Assembly (NCBI GenBank): GCA_001899255.1
Contig: MKVX01000018.1
Coordinates: forward strand, 1,241,150-1,305,149
Source: Rhizobiales bacterium 62-47
GTDB lineage: Bacteria; Pseudomonadota; Alphaproteobacteria; Rhizobiales; Xanthobacteraceae
Length of the DNA: 64,000 nucleotides
Reading direction: 5' to 3'
Made by a program: the position numbers and the translations under genes. Below are positions 54,052-63,761 of this stretch, piece after piece (within the stretch, counting starts at the first letter, position 1; every line of letters begins with the position of its first letter). Under the pieces are notes generated by a model that was not told the origin of the DNA, did not search any database, and saw nothing but the letters and a program-made list of their open reading frames with translations.

Positions 54052-56457
54052 TCAGACCTTGACCAGCGGTCCTTTCGACGACGAACCTTTCGGGCCACCG
54101 GAACCACCGGAGCGCGGCTTGCGCTGAGGCGCACGCTTGCGCGCCCCCGGCAGCTTCTCCGGCTTCGGCGTGATCGGACCATCGAGGTACTCGAAGCCGA
54201 TCTTGTCGGCGCCCGCCTCGTCCTTCTCGAGCACAACGCGAACGTGACCGCCGCCCTTGAGCGCACCGAACAGCACCTGATCCGCGAGCGGCTTCTTGAT
54301 GTGCTCCTGGATCATCCGCCCCATCGGACGGGCGCCCATCTGCTCATCGTAGCCATGCTCGACCAGCCACGCCTTCGCCGGCTCGGACAGTTCGATCGTG
54401 ACGTCGCGATCGGCCAACTGCGCCTCGAGCTGCAGCACGAACTTCTCGACCACCATGCCGATGACATCGGCATTGAGGTGCGCGAACGAGACAATCGCAT
54501 CGAGGCGGTTGCGGAATTCCGGCGCGAACTGCCGATTAATCGCCTCGTGATCGTCACCTTCGCGCTTGCTGCGCGTGAAGCCGAACGCCTGCCGCGCCAG
54601 ATCGGCCGCGCCGGCGTTGGTCGTCATGATCAGAATGACGTTCCGGAAGTTGACCTGCTTGCCGTTATGATCGGTCAGCTTGCCGTGATCCATGATCTGC
54701 AACAGCACGTTGTAGAGATCCGGATGCGCCTTCTCGATCTCGTCGAGCAACACCACGCAATGCGGATGCTGGTCGACGCCGTCGGTCAGCAAACCACCCT
54801 GATCGAAACCGACGTAGCCCGGAGGCGCGCCGATCAGCCGCGACACGGTATGCCGCTCCATGTACTCCGACATGTCGAAGCGCAGTAGTTCAACACCGAG
54901 CGACGCCGCGAGCTGCTTCGCCACTTCGGTCTTGCCGACCCCGGTCGGACCCGAGAACAGATACGAACCGATCGGCTTCTCCGGTTCGCGCAAGCCAGCA
55001 CGGGCCAGCTTGATCGATGCAGAGAGCGCTTCGATCGCCTTGTCCTGGCCGAATACCACGCGCTTCAAGGTCTGTTCGAGATGCTTGAGCACCTCGGCGT
55101 CGTCCTTCGACACGCTCTTCGGCGGAATCCGCGCCATCGTCGCGATGGTCGTTTCGATTTCCTTGATGCCGATTGTCTTCTTGCGCTTGTTCTCCGACAC
55201 CAGCATCTGCGCTGCACCGGATTCATCGATGACGTCAATCGCCTTGTCCGGCAACTTGCGGTCATGAATGTAGCGCGACGACAGCTGCACTGCCGCCTCG
55301 ATAGCATCGTTGGTGTACTTCAGCTTGTGGTAGTCCTCGAAGTACGGCTTGAGGCCCTTGAGGATGGCGATGGCGTCTTCGACCGTCGGCTCGTTGACGT
55401 CGATCTTCTGGAACCGCCGCACCAGCGCGCGATCCTTCTCGAAGTGCTGACGATATTCCTTGTAGGTCGTCGAGCCCATGCAACGGATCGTTCCCGAGGC
55501 GAGCGCCGGCTTGAGCAGGTTGGACGCATCCATGGCGCCACCCGACGTCGCGCCCGCACCGATCACAGTGTGGATCTCGTCGATGAACAGGATCGCGTTC
55601 GGGTGCGCCTCGAGCTCCTTCAACACCTGCTTGAGCCGTTCCTCGAAATCGCCGCGGTAGCGCGTACCGGCCAGCAACGTACCCATGTCGAGCGAGAACA
55701 CCGTCGCGGCGCTCAGCACTTCAGGCACTTCGCTATCGACGATGCGCTTGGCCAACCCTTCGGCAATCGCCGTCTTGCCGACGCCTGCCTCACCGACGAA
55801 CAACGGATTGTTCTTCTGGCGGCGGCACAGCACCTGGATGGCGCGATTGATTTCGGCATTGCGACCGATCACCGGATCGATCTTGCCGTCACGCGCCTTC
55901 TTGTTGAGGTTGACGCAATAGGTCTCCAGCGCCTCGCCCTTCTTCTTGGCGTCGTCGCTGCTCTTGGACTCGGCTTCTTCATCGACGCCACGAACCGGCC
56001 GCGCTTCGGAAACGCCGGGACGCTTTGCAATGCCGTGACTGATGTAGTTCACTGCGTCATAGCGCGTCATGTCCTGCTCCTGCAGGAAATACGCGGCGTG
56101 ACTTTCACGTTCGGCAAAGATCGCGATCAGCACGTTGGCGCCGGTCACTTCTTCCCGACCTGACGACTGCACGTGAATGACCGCGCGCTGAATCACGCGC
56201 TGGAAACCGGCTGTCGGCTTGGCGTCGTCCGAACCATCGGTGACGAGGTTCTCAAACTCGGTTTCGAGATAATTGACGAGGCTGGTGCGCAGCTTGTCGA
56301 GATCGACGCTGCACGCACGCATCACCGCTGCTGCATCGGAGTCGTCAACCAGCGACAACAACAGATGTTCGAGCGTGGCGTATTGGTGATGACGCTCGTT
56401 CGCAATCGCGAGTGCACGATGCAGCGACTGTTCAAGGCTCTGAGAAAAAGTTGGCAT
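54052..56457 (-). CDS. clpA: ATP-dependent Clp protease ATP-binding subunit ClpA
   Basis: 801 residues. Hexameric AAA+ unfoldase feeding ClpP. The N-domain ([19 protein letters not shown]) precedes two AAA+ modules with Walker A motifs [17 protein letters not shown] and [15 protein letters not shown], and Walker [14 protein letters not shown] and [20 protein letters not shown]. ClpP-binding loop IGF-type is not obvious, and the C-terminus is a basic, disordered tail ([20 protein letters not shown]). clpS lies just upstream on the same strand, matching their partnership in N-degron recognition. Confidence 0.97.
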   Translation of the reverse strand: MPTFSQSLEQSLHRALAIANERHHQYATLEHLLLSLVDDSDAAAVMRACSVDLDKLRTSLVNYLETEFENLVTDGSDDAKPTAGFQRVIQRAVIHVQSSGREEVTGANVLIAIFAERESHAAYFLQEQDMTRYDAVNYISHGIAKRPGVSEARPVRGVDEEAESKSSDDAKKKGEALETYCVNLNKKARDGKIDPVIGRNAEINRAIQVLCRRQKNNPLFVGEAGVGKTAIAEGLAKRIVDSEVPEVLSAATVFSLDMGTLLAGTRYRGDFEERLKQVLKELEAHPNAILFIDEIHTVIGAGATSGGAMDASNLLKPALASGTIRCMGSTTYKEYRQHFEKDRALVRRFQKIDVNEPTVEDAIAILKGLKPYFEDYHKLKYTNDAIEAAVQLSSRYIHDRKLPDKAIDVIDESGAAQMLVSENKRKKTIGIKEIETTIATMARIPPKSVSKDDAEVLKHLEQTLKRVVFGQDKAIEALSASIKLARAGLREPEKPIGSYLFSGPTGVGKTEVAKQLAASLGVELLRFDMSEYMERHTVSRLIGAPPGYVGFDQGGLLTDGVDQHPHCVVLLDEIEKAHPDLYNVLLQIMDHGKLTDHNGKQVNFRNVILIMTTNAGAADLARQAFGFTRSKREGDDHEAINRQFAPEFRNRLDAIVSFAHLNADVIGMVVEKFVLQLEAQLADRDVTIELSEPAKAWLVEHGYDEQMGARPMGRMIQEHIKKPLADQVLFGALKGGGHVRVVLEKDEAGADKIGFEYLDGPITPKPEKLPGARKRAPQRKPRSGGSGGPKGSSSKGPLVKV

Positions 56458-56669
56458 TCGCGTCCTCTATTGCCCCCAGCCATCATGATGGTCGTTGACC
56501 GATCAGGCAACAACAACCTTTTCATATATAATTACCGTGGGGAATGGCGGAAGGGCGGTTCCGGCCGGGAATTCGCGGAGCACCTATTCAGAAAAGCTCC
56601 AGACGCGACGCTGGGCTACGCGAATCAGAGCGCCTGCGACAACGCGTCCAGCGATGAGCCGGACTGCGA

Positions 56670-57071
56670 TTATTTCTTTTCCATCACGCACTGAAGCGGA
56701 TGCTGATGCTTGCGCGCGAAGTCCATCACCTGGGTGACTTTGGTCTCGGCGATCTCGTAGGTAAATACGCCGCACTCACCGATACCGTGGTGATGCACGT
56801 GCAGCATGATTTCCGTCGCGGATTCGGCGTCCTTCTGGAAAAACTTTTCCAAAACGTGGACGACGAATTCCATCGGCGTGTAGTCGTCGTTCAGGATCAG
56901 CACACGGTAAAGGCTCGGCCGCTTGGTTTTCGGCTTGACCTTGGTGATAACGGAGATCGTCGGCCCGGTCGGGCGACCCGGCTCGTTGGCCATAAGGACG
57001 GGCGGCAACGCGGCCTCCGCAAGGACCTTGGACGTGCCGGACCGATGAGTATTCAAAGACAATTGCGACAT
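56670..57071 (-). CDS. clpS: ATP-dependent Clp protease adaptor ClpS
   Basis: 133 residues. ClpS recognises N-degrons and delivers them to ClpA. The core [20 protein letters not shown] with NDD-T-ME, then [20 protein letters not shown] and [19 protein letters not shown], is typical. The N-terminus is longer than in E. coli by about 35 residues; a start at the Met of [10 protein letters not shown] is possible. It is separated from clpA by 212 bp. Confidence 0.96.
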   Translation of the reverse strand: MSQLSLNTHRSGTSKVLAEAALPPVLMANEPGRPTGPTISVITKVKPKTKRPSLYRVLILNDDYTPMEFVVHVLEKFFQKDAESATEIMLHVHHHGIGECGVFTYEIAETKVTQVMDFARKHQHPLQCVMEKK

Positions 57072-57508
57072 GGCTCAGTTATGCGAAATCCAAACGAAGC
57101 TGAACACCGAATACTCGTTCAGCACGGCGACCGCAACGACGGCCCCGGCGTTCCCACCTGGCCCCGTTCCGACATATCTCCAACTGCCAGCCGCGATCGG
57201 GCGGCCGGTTCGCCGATTGCAACCAATATGGGTCGGTCCCGGGCCGGCCGCAAGCAGGCTGTTTCTCCTGCCCCCACCCTTTGCAGGGGTACCCCAGCGG
57301 TCGCACACGCGACGGAAGGTTAACCGATCCTGTCCCGATTGGGCTGAAAACACCGCCAAGCCATTTAAAATCTATTGACTGTGAAACCAGCCGAACCGGC
57401 TTCCCTCGCAATTTGTGCGGCTATTTACCTGTTTTCTCAGGACGACTTTACCACCTGTTTAGTCGTGACGCAGGAAATGGCCGGGAACCTCATAACCGGG
57501 TGACCGCC
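57072..57508. other. Divergent region clpS / TadG-like gene
   Basis: 437 bp with no convincing gene; a frame open across 57281-57508 precedes the chosen tadG start but is not protein-like. A hairpin AGCCG/CGGCT lies near 57389-57401, and TTGACT at 57375-57380 may be a -35 for the plus-strand gene; I see no clear -10. Confidence 0.4.
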
Positions 57509-59236
57509 ATGTTCGGTAAATCGTTCCTCGTTTCATTGCGTAGAACTGCACTGCAGTTCGCCGGCGACAAGCAAGGCAATATCGCGATGTTGTTTGCGAT
57601 CGCTCTTGTCCCCATGCTGGCCATGGTCGGCGCCGCCGTCGACTACTCCCGAGCCAATGCCGCACGCACATCGATCCAGAGCGCACTCGATACGACGGCC
57701 TTGATGATCTCCAAGGACGCCGCCGCAAACCCGAACCTGTCGCCGGACGACATCCAGGGCCTGGCGAAGAAATACTTCGCCGCACTCTACCACAACAAAG
57801 ACGCCCCCAATGTCACTGTGGCCGCCACGTTCGCAGCCAACAGCGGCAGCGTCGGCTCGACGGTCAGCGTCACCGGCTACGGAACCATGCGGACCGACTT
57901 CATGAAGGTCGTCAACATTCCGGAAATCGAGATCAACACGTCCTCGAAGACCGCCTGGGGTAACGCCCGCATGCGCGTCGCCATGGTGCTGGACAACACC
58001 GGTTCGATGGCCGACGACGGCAAGATGCCGGCGATGCAGACGGCTGCCAAGAACCTGATCGATCAGCTCAGCAAGCTGTCGAAGACGCCGGGCGACATGT
58101 ACATCTCGATCATTCCGTTCGCCAAAGACGTCAACGTCGATCCCGCGAATTATAACGCACCGTGGATTCGGTGGACGGAATGGGAGGCGGAGCCGTCGAT
58201 CCTCGATACGACAAAGGTCATCCCCGGCACCTCCAGCACAAAGGGCACCAAGCCCAGTAACTGGATGACGATTACCGGCGGAAGCACCTGCCCGTTCACC
58301 AACAGCAGCCATGGTTTCGTCTGCATGGATCGGCCCGCCACCATCAGTGGCGCGACCAAGACGAGCACGATACCCTCAAGCGGCACATACGCAGGCTATA
58401 TCTGTCCGGGCCTCGACAGCGGCAACAAGGTGTCACTGAAGGCGAGCATCTATTACAATGGATGCTATACGACCAAGGCGCCCGTCACCGTTGCCAGCGG
58501 ATCGGGTGCGAGCTGCGGCTCGACCGCCAATTGCACGTGCTCCGGCTCCGGCAAGAGCAAGGTTTGTACTCAGACATTTGCTCCGATCTGGCGCGAAGCC
58601 AACACGCCGGCAGCGACCGCTCGTACGACCTGGAAAGGCTGTGTCACCGATCGCGATCAGAACTACGATACTTTGAACACGACACCGATCGTCAACGACA
58701 CCGCAACACCGTCGACGCTGTTCTATGCTGAGCAATGGGCTTCCTGCTCAACTTCCCTGGTGCCGATGAGTTACGACTGGACTGCACTGAAGTCCAAGAT
58801 CGACGCCATGACCCCGAACGGCAACACCAACCAGTCGATCGGCCTGGCGTGGGGTTGGGAGTCGCTCACCAGTGGCATTCCGCTCAGCACGCCCGCCAAG
58901 GACTCGAACTACACGTACCGGGATGCCATCATCCTGCTGTCGGACGGTTTGAACACGCAGAACCGTACCTCGCTCACGGCATCGGTGATCGACGCTCGCC
59001 AGAAGATCATGTGCGATAATCTCAAGGCGATCATCGATCCCAAGACCAAGGATCCGCAGTACACGATCTATACGATCCAGGTGAACACCGGAAAGCCGGC
59101 CGACGCGACGTCCACCGTGCTGAAGAACTGCGCCAGCAGCAGCGACAAGTTCTACATGCTGACCTCGGCGAGCCAGGTGGTTTCGGCCTTCGACTCGATC
59201 GGTACGTCGCTCTCCAAGCTGCGTCTCGCTCAGTAA
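57509..59236 (+). CDS. TadG-like pilus/vWA protein with a Cys-rich insertion
   Basis: 575 residues from ATG 57509. The N-terminal TadE/TadG signal-anchor (QFAGDKQGNIAMLFAIALVP then AMVGAAVDYSRANAARTSIQ) places it in the inner membrane facing the periplasm. A von Willebrand domain follows with MIDAS-like VAMVLDNTGSMADDGKM and later DAIILLSDGLNTQNRT. Between them is a ~300-residue Ser/Thr/Gly-rich part with 12 Cys between residues ~265 and 545, even in number and so compatible with disulphides. No tad/flp cluster is visible nearby. Confidence 0.85.
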   Translation: MFGKSFLVSLRRTALQFAGDKQGNIAMLFAIALVPMLAMVGAAVDYSRANAARTSIQSALDTTALMISKDAAANPNLSPDDIQGLAKKYFAALYHNKDAPNVTVAATFAANSGSVGSTVSVTGYGTMRTDFMKVVNIPEIEINTSSKTAWGNARMRVAMVLDNTGSMADDGKMPAMQTAAKNLIDQLSKLSKTPGDMYISIIPFAKDVNVDPANYNAPWIRWTEWEAEPSILDTTKVIPGTSSTKGTKPSNWMTITGGSTCPFTNSSHGFVCMDRPATISGATKTSTIPSSGTYAGYICPGLDSGNKVSLKASIYYNGCYTTKAPVTVASGSGASCGSTANCTCSGSGKSKVCTQTFAPIWREANTPAATARTTWKGCVTDRDQNYDTLNTTPIVNDTATPSTLFYAEQWASCSTSLVPMSYDWTALKSKIDAMTPNGNTNQSIGLAWGWESLTSGIPLSTPAKDSNYTYRDAIILLSDGLNTQNRTSLTASVIDARQKIMCDNLKAIIDPKTKDPQYTIYTIQVNTGKPADATSTVLKNCASSSDKFYMLTSASQVVSAFDSIGTSLSKLRLAQ

Positions 59237-59255
59237 TCGGGCGAACCGCAAAAAG

Positions 59256-59286
59256 AAAAAGCCCGGTCCTCAAGACCGGGCTTTTT
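59256..59286 (+). terminator. Terminator of the TadG-like gene
   Basis: AAAAAGCCCGGTC (59256-59268) / GACCGGGCTTTTT (59274-59286), a perfect 13-bp stem with a 5-base loop and a T-run. The gene stop is 20 bp before. It is symmetrical enough to work for the minus-strand phasin gene too, whose stop is 40 bp away. Confidence 0.9.
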
Positions 59287-59325
59287 GTTTGACGATGCCA
59301 GCCCGATGGGCTGACATCTATCGTC

Positions 59326-59661
59326 TCAGCGCGCCGGGTTCAACTTGGCGACGAAGCCTTCGAACGGCTTGTAAGCCTGCTTGGCGATATCGGCGTACAG
59401 ACCACCGATCTTCTGCGACTCGGCGACGAAAGATTCAAACGAGCTCTTGGCGTAATCGGCCTGCACCTCGAGCGCCTTGTCCCACGACTTCGAACCGGCC
59501 AGCTTCTCGACGAAAGCATTGCCATCCTCGAACGACTTCTTGGCGTAATCGCCGAAGGCGGTTGCAATCGCCTGGAAATTCTTTTGGCAGGTGTTGGCGG
59601 TCGCGACCGCGGTGTCGAACTGCTCTTTGCCGAACTGCTGAAAATCCTCAACCTTGACCAT
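59326..59661 (-). CDS. Phasin family protein
   Basis: 111 residues. The start at ATG 59661 gives MVKVEDFQQFGKEQFDTAVA. A long amphipathic helix is typical of phasin_2 proteins, which coat polyhydroxyalkanoate granules. Segments YAKKSFEDGNAFVEKLAGSK and AKSSFESFVAESQKIGGLYA are typical. It suggests the organism stores PHA; the synthesis genes are not in this window. Convergent with the TadG-like gene. Confidence 0.9.
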   Translation of the reverse strand: MVKVEDFQQFGKEQFDTAVATANTCQKNFQAIATAFGDYAKKSFEDGNAFVEKLAGSKSWDKALEVQADYAKSSFESFVAESQKIGGLYADIAKQAYKPFEGFVAKLNPAR

Positions 59662-60061
59662 CTGAATAGCCCTTTTCCCAATACATCGGATAACCAACAG
59701 CCGGTGGATCCAGCTCGTTGACATCTAATTGAGCATTATCGCATTGCACAATGACCGTCAATGATTTTGGTGCGCCGCACAAATATCGCATTGGCGCGTA
59801 ATGCTACGGATCGAAGCAAGGGTTATTTAACCGTTTCGAAACTCCACCCCCCTAACCTGTTTTTCTGCAATCGTTGCAATGTGCTGGACCGATTAAAATC
59901 CTAGCGGGCACAGCCTCTTGGCCAGAATGGCGCCCTTGACAGCCATACCGCCCCGGGGACCGTGCCACGCGGGTTGCGTCGATCCAGCTTGACAGCCGGC
60001 CGATGAGCATAATTTGGCCTCACGAACCGGTGATTAAGGTCGAAATTGGACGGGGACGTTT
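59662..60061. other. Intergenic region upstream of the D-Ala carboxypeptidase and the phasin
   Basis: 400 bp between divergent genes. It contains a stretch of AT-richer sequence around 59740-59900 and GGGGACGTTT before the ATG at 60062. No gene or recognisable repeat seen. Confidence 0.45.
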
Positions 60062-61801
60062 ATGCTTCTCAAAAACTCAGCCTCCTCACGCGTCCTCCGG
60101 GTTTGCGTCCTCGGGCTAGCCACCATCACCGCCGCCGTCGTTTTCACCAGTGATACCGCCGACGCTCGCCGCTCGCATCGCAAGCACTCTCGCCATCACG
60201 TCGCCCGCCAGAGTTACAATCCAGCCTTCTCGTCGATCATCGTTGACGCCAACTCCGGCGCCACGCTGCAAGCCAACAGCCCGGACGGCCTGCGTCATCC
60301 TGCGTCGCTGACCAAGGTGATGACGCTGTACCTGCTGTTCGAACAGCTCGAGTCCGGCAAGATGAGCGTCGACAGCGAAATGAACGTTTCGGTGCACGCC
60401 TCGCAGCAGGCGCCCACCAAGCTCGGTCTGCGTCCCGGACAAACCATCCGCGTCGAGGACGCCATCAAGGGACTGGTGACTCGCTCGGCGAATGATGCCG
60501 CCGTCGTTATCGCCGAAGCTCTCGGCGGCGATGAAGACGACTTCGCCAAGATGATGACCCGCAAGGCGCGCGCGCTGGGCATGACGCGGACGGTCTATCG
60601 CAACGCCTCCGGCCTTCCCGATGACGATCAGGTGACCACCGCGCGCGATCAGGCCATCCTGGGCCGCGCCATCCAGGATCGCTTTCCGCGCTACTACCGC
60701 TATTTCGCGACGGCCTCGTTCAATTATAAGGGCCGCAACATCCGCAATCACAATCACCTGCTCGGCAGTGTCGACGGTGTTGACGGCATCAAGACCGGCT
60801 ATACCCGCGCGTCGGGCTTCAACCTCATCACCAACCTGAAGCGCGGCAACCGGCATCTGGTCGGCGTCGTCATGGGTGGACGCAGCGGCCGTTCGCGCGA
60901 CGGCATCATGCGAAACCTGCTGGCCGAGAACCTCGACAAGGCCTCTGGCCGCCGCACGGTCGCCGCCATCACCGAAAAGAGCCCCGCTGAAGCCAACGCC
61001 GCTGTTGCCGAGGCCGAAGCGGCGTCGCGGCCCGCGCAGCCGGTTCAGGTGCAAGGCGCCCTGCAGGTCGCCTCCGCGGCTGCGGAAACCGCCGACGTCC
61101 CGGCGCCGCGCCCGGCCCCCACGACACGTTCGCTGGTCGCCGCCGCGACAGCCGCAGTGCCGTCGCCCGCCGCCCGGCCGGAGCCGGCACCGCTGACCAG
61201 CGGCGTCATTGAAACCCAGTCGATGGCCGCAATCCCGGGTTCGACGGAGCCGATGAAGCCGGTTCGCGTCAAGACGCTGCAGGTCAAATCGGGCCAGATG
61301 AAACTCGCATCGGCCGGCCCCAGCCAGGTGGTAGCCACCGTCTCCGAAGCGCCGGAAACCTCAGGCTCCGTCCCGGCGCGCGCCGACATGCCGCCACAGC
61401 CGCTCAATCACGGAACGGGTCAAGGCGTGCTCGGTGTCCTCCCGGCCTCGAGCATGACAACCTCGAACGCGGCAAAGGTCGCCACCGCCGATACGACTCC
61501 ACGCCCCGAGCCGCAGCAGATTCAGCGCAACGGCGCGATCAAGCCTGCGGCACATTCCGGATGGATCATTCAGGTCGGTGCGCTTGAGACCGAGAGCGAA
61601 GCCAAGCAACGTCTCAACGCCGCGCGCGATCACGCCAAGGGTATGCTCGGCAAGGCCGACCCGTTTACCGAGACTGTCGTTACTCGCGGCGACAAGAAGC
61701 TCTATCGCGCGCGTTTCGCAGGTCTTGATCGTGAGGAGGCCGAGGCAGTCTGCAAGCGCCTGAAGCGCTCGGACATGTCCTGCATCACGATCCGTAACTA
61801 A
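60062..61801 (+). CDS. D-alanyl-D-alanine carboxypeptidase with SPOR domain (PBP5/6-like)
   Basis: 579 residues. The signal peptide ends near FTSDTADA. The penicillin-binding domain has Ser82 and Lys85 (ASLTKVM), Ser142/Asn144 (RSANDAAV) and Lys244-Thr-Gly (DGIKTGYTR), all catalytic motifs intact. Residues ~300-480 are a Pro/Ala-rich linker. A C-terminal SPOR domain (SGWIIQVGALETESEAKQRL, then FAGLDREEAEAVCKRLKRSD) targets it to septal peptidoglycan. It trims the terminal D-Ala of pentapeptides. The GGGGACG before the ATG supports the start. Confidence 0.95.
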   Translation: MLLKNSASSRVLRVCVLGLATITAAVVFTSDTADARRSHRKHSRHHVARQSYNPAFSSIIVDANSGATLQANSPDGLRHPASLTKVMTLYLLFEQLESGKMSVDSEMNVSVHASQQAPTKLGLRPGQTIRVEDAIKGLVTRSANDAAVVIAEALGGDEDDFAKMMTRKARALGMTRTVYRNASGLPDDDQVTTARDQAILGRAIQDRFPRYYRYFATASFNYKGRNIRNHNHLLGSVDGVDGIKTGYTRASGFNLITNLKRGNRHLVGVVMGGRSGRSRDGIMRNLLAENLDKASGRRTVAAITEKSPAEANAAVAEAEAASRPAQPVQVQGALQVASAAAETADVPAPRPAPTTRSLVAAATAAVPSPAARPEPAPLTSGVIETQSMAAIPGSTEPMKPVRVKTLQVKSGQMKLASAGPSQVVATVSEAPETSGSVPARADMPPQPLNHGTGQGVLGVLPASSMTTSNAAKVATADTTPRPEPQQIQRNGAIKPAAHSGWIIQVGALETESEAKQRLNAARDHAKGMLGKADPFTETVVTRGDKKLYRARFAGLDREEAEAVCKRLKRSDMSCITIRN

Positions 61802-61830
61802 GCATCAGCCGGCAACGGCCTCCCATCCAA

Positions 61831-61870
61831 CAAAAAGCCGGCGGCTGAACTATCAGCCGCCGGCTTTTTG
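61831..61870 (+). terminator. Terminator of the D-Ala-D-Ala carboxypeptidase gene
   Basis: Perfect 18-bp stem CAAAAAGCCGGCGGCTGA (61831-61848) / TCAGCCGCCGGCTTTTTG (61853-61870), loop 4, 29 bp past the stop. Confidence 0.93.
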
Positions 61871-62092
61871 TTGTCCCCCGGCTTCACCGGTGCACCGTTA
61901 GGCTTTGTGCCCGATTGCCACACCCGCCGCGGATTTCGTCGCCCACCGGCATTGAAAACCTCTCAGCAAGGTTTGCCGGATACAAGTGTACCTCATGGTC
62001 GACCATGCCGAGAAACGGCAGGCGCCCACGGGGCATCTCACAGAGACGGCAGCAGCAGCTCGCAGTTTATAGCGTTTGGTAGCGTGCTGGAG

Positions 62093-62821
62093 TTAGCTGC
62101 GATGAGTGCGAAGCAGAGTATCCTTGGCCTCGTTTACACGGGCCGCGAGGTACGTCGACCCCCCTTGGTCGGGATGCAGTTTCTTCATGAGGGATCGGTG
62201 CGCCCTGCCGATGTCGTCCCGTCCCGCACCCGGCTTCAAGCCAAGGATCTGGTAAGCCTCCTCGTCGGTCATTTTGCCGCTCGGCGCCGCGCGGCTCTGC
62301 CGCCCTGTCGCGTTCGCCTCCGCGTCCTGACGCCAGGCGGGAAACCGGCGGTCCAGATAGCTTTCAAGTAACGCCGAACTTTCGGCGTCGAACTGCGTCA
62401 TCAATGCCGCCAGTTGCGGCAAGTCGAATTCGTCCAGCGAGTGACCCGCGCCCTGCCCGGCAATGATTTGCCCGGTCAGCGCACCGCTATCGTGGTCGAG
62501 CGTCATATCGAGGTAGCGCGACCGCACATGGGATGTCTGACCGGACGAGCGCCGGCTGGATGAGCCAAACAGCCCGCCGATATTGCTGAAACCGCTGGTC
62601 CCGAATGGCGACCAGCCGAGCAGGCCCGCACCGAAAATACCAAGCGGGATCGCCACCGCCAGTTCGCCTTTGATGCCGACGAATACCGCCACCGCGAGCG
62701 CCACGAGACCGCCCGCGATCTTGATGCCGCGCGCCATCACCGCGGGATTGGCGGAGCGGAACATCTGCAGCAGGGTGTAGAGCACGAAGACGGCAACGGC
62801 GCCGGCGATAAGGGTAGCCAT
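62093..62821 (-). CDS. Membrane-anchored DnaJ-domain protein
   Basis: 242 residues from ATG 62821 (MATLIAGAVAVFVLYTLLQM). Two or three N-terminal transmembrane segments are followed by a Gly/Ser-rich linker. A middle segment (RYLDMTLDHDSGALTGQIIA) is conserved in this group. The C-terminal J-domain (YQILGLKPGAGRDDIGRAHR, then KKLHPDQGGSTYLAARVNEA) has the HPD that stimulates DnaK-type ATPases. The layout resembles the mitochondrial-import TIM14/Pam18 type. The chaperone partner is unknown. Confidence 0.9.
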   Translation of the reverse strand: MATLIAGAVAVFVLYTLLQMFRSANPAVMARGIKIAGGLVALAVAVFVGIKGELAVAIPLGIFGAGLLGWSPFGTSGFSNIGGLFGSSSRRSSGQTSHVRSRYLDMTLDHDSGALTGQIIAGQGAGHSLDEFDLPQLAALMTQFDAESSALLESYLDRRFPAWRQDAEANATGRQSRAAPSGKMTDEEAYQILGLKPGAGRDDIGRAHRSLMKKLHPDQGGSTYLAARVNEAKDTLLRTHRS

Positions 62822-62957
62822 ACGATTTCTTTCCAACGACACGTCACTTGTCGCAAAAAACGATGCGGACTTACAGCACCCGTGTCAGTTCACCGCGCGC
62901 CACAGGACGGTCGTTGCTGCGGCATTCCGGATCGCGAACAGGTCCGAGCCCGCACCG

Positions 62958-63710
62958 CTATTTCATCTGCCCCAGCAGATGCGCGGCACCGGCCGTCCGA
63001 CGCGACAATTGCAGCAGCGCCTCCCGTCCACCGGCCGCATAAGCTGCCGCCGCGCGAAGCAGATCGCGCAGTTGCGCTGCCGCGCCAGGATCGAAGCGAC
63101 ACCACGCGCCACCGGTGAGCCGTGCGATCTCGCGGAAGGCATGTTCGGCGATCGGATTGTCGCCCTCCTGAAACATGAACACAGGCACCTTCAGCAATCC
63201 CAGTTCACCCGCTCTGCTGCAGAGGTCATCGACGGATTCCTCCATCGCATCGCCGACGAACACCATCGCCCGCACGCCCGTCGCGACGGCTTCGCGCCGG
63301 ACTTCACCTAGCACTTTCCCGATCTGGGTATGGCCGCCTTGACACTGAATACCGCGCATCAATCGGGCGAGTTGCGCTGAATCGGAAACCCAACGGCTGG
63401 CGCGACACTCCGCCAGCCCGCGGTAATACACCAGCCGGATATCGAGATTGCCGACTGAAGCCGCCTCGCTGAACATGTCGGCCTGTAACGCGCAGGCCAT
63501 GTCCCAGGTGGGTTGCCGGCTCATGGTGGCATCGAGCGCAAATACCAGGCGGCCTCGTGCATGAGCTGAATGCGGTGACATCGCCTGCGCGCGTGCCACG
63601 AAGGCTGCAATATCGGCGGACGTTGACTGCGCACTGGGCGCGTTCGTCGTCGCCTTTGCTGCGGTCAACTTGCTGTCCGCGTTTCCCGGTTTAGATGGAT
63701 CAGACGTCAT
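62958..63710 (-). CDS. Cytoplasmic VWA-like protein (unknown function)
   Basis: 250 residues from ATG 63710 (GTG 63722 would add 4). After a Ser/Ala/Thr-rich disordered N-terminus comes LVFALDATMSRQPTWDMACA, a VWA-like first strand with D-A-T-M-S in place of the canonical DxSxS. GHTQIGKVLGEVRREAVATG and AMVFVGDAMEESVDDLCSRA complete the domain. No signal peptide. It lies close to the DnaJ-domain gene on the same strand, and the partial gene upstream is 51 bp away, so these may form an operon. Confidence 0.8.
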   Translation of the reverse strand: MTSDPSKPGNADSKLTAAKATTNAPSAQSTSADIAAFVARAQAMSPHSAHARGRLVFALDATMSRQPTWDMACALQADMFSEAASVGNLDIRLVYYRGLAECRASRWVSDSAQLARLMRGIQCQGGHTQIGKVLGEVRREAVATGVRAMVFVGDAMEESVDDLCSRAGELGLLKVPVFMFQEGDNPIAEHAFREIARLTGGAWCRFDPGAAAQLRDLLRAAAAYAAGGREALLQLSRRTAGAAHLLGQMK

Positions 63711-63761
63711 GGCATCCTGCACGTGATCGGCAGGAACATGTGGCGCGTGCTCACAGATAAA

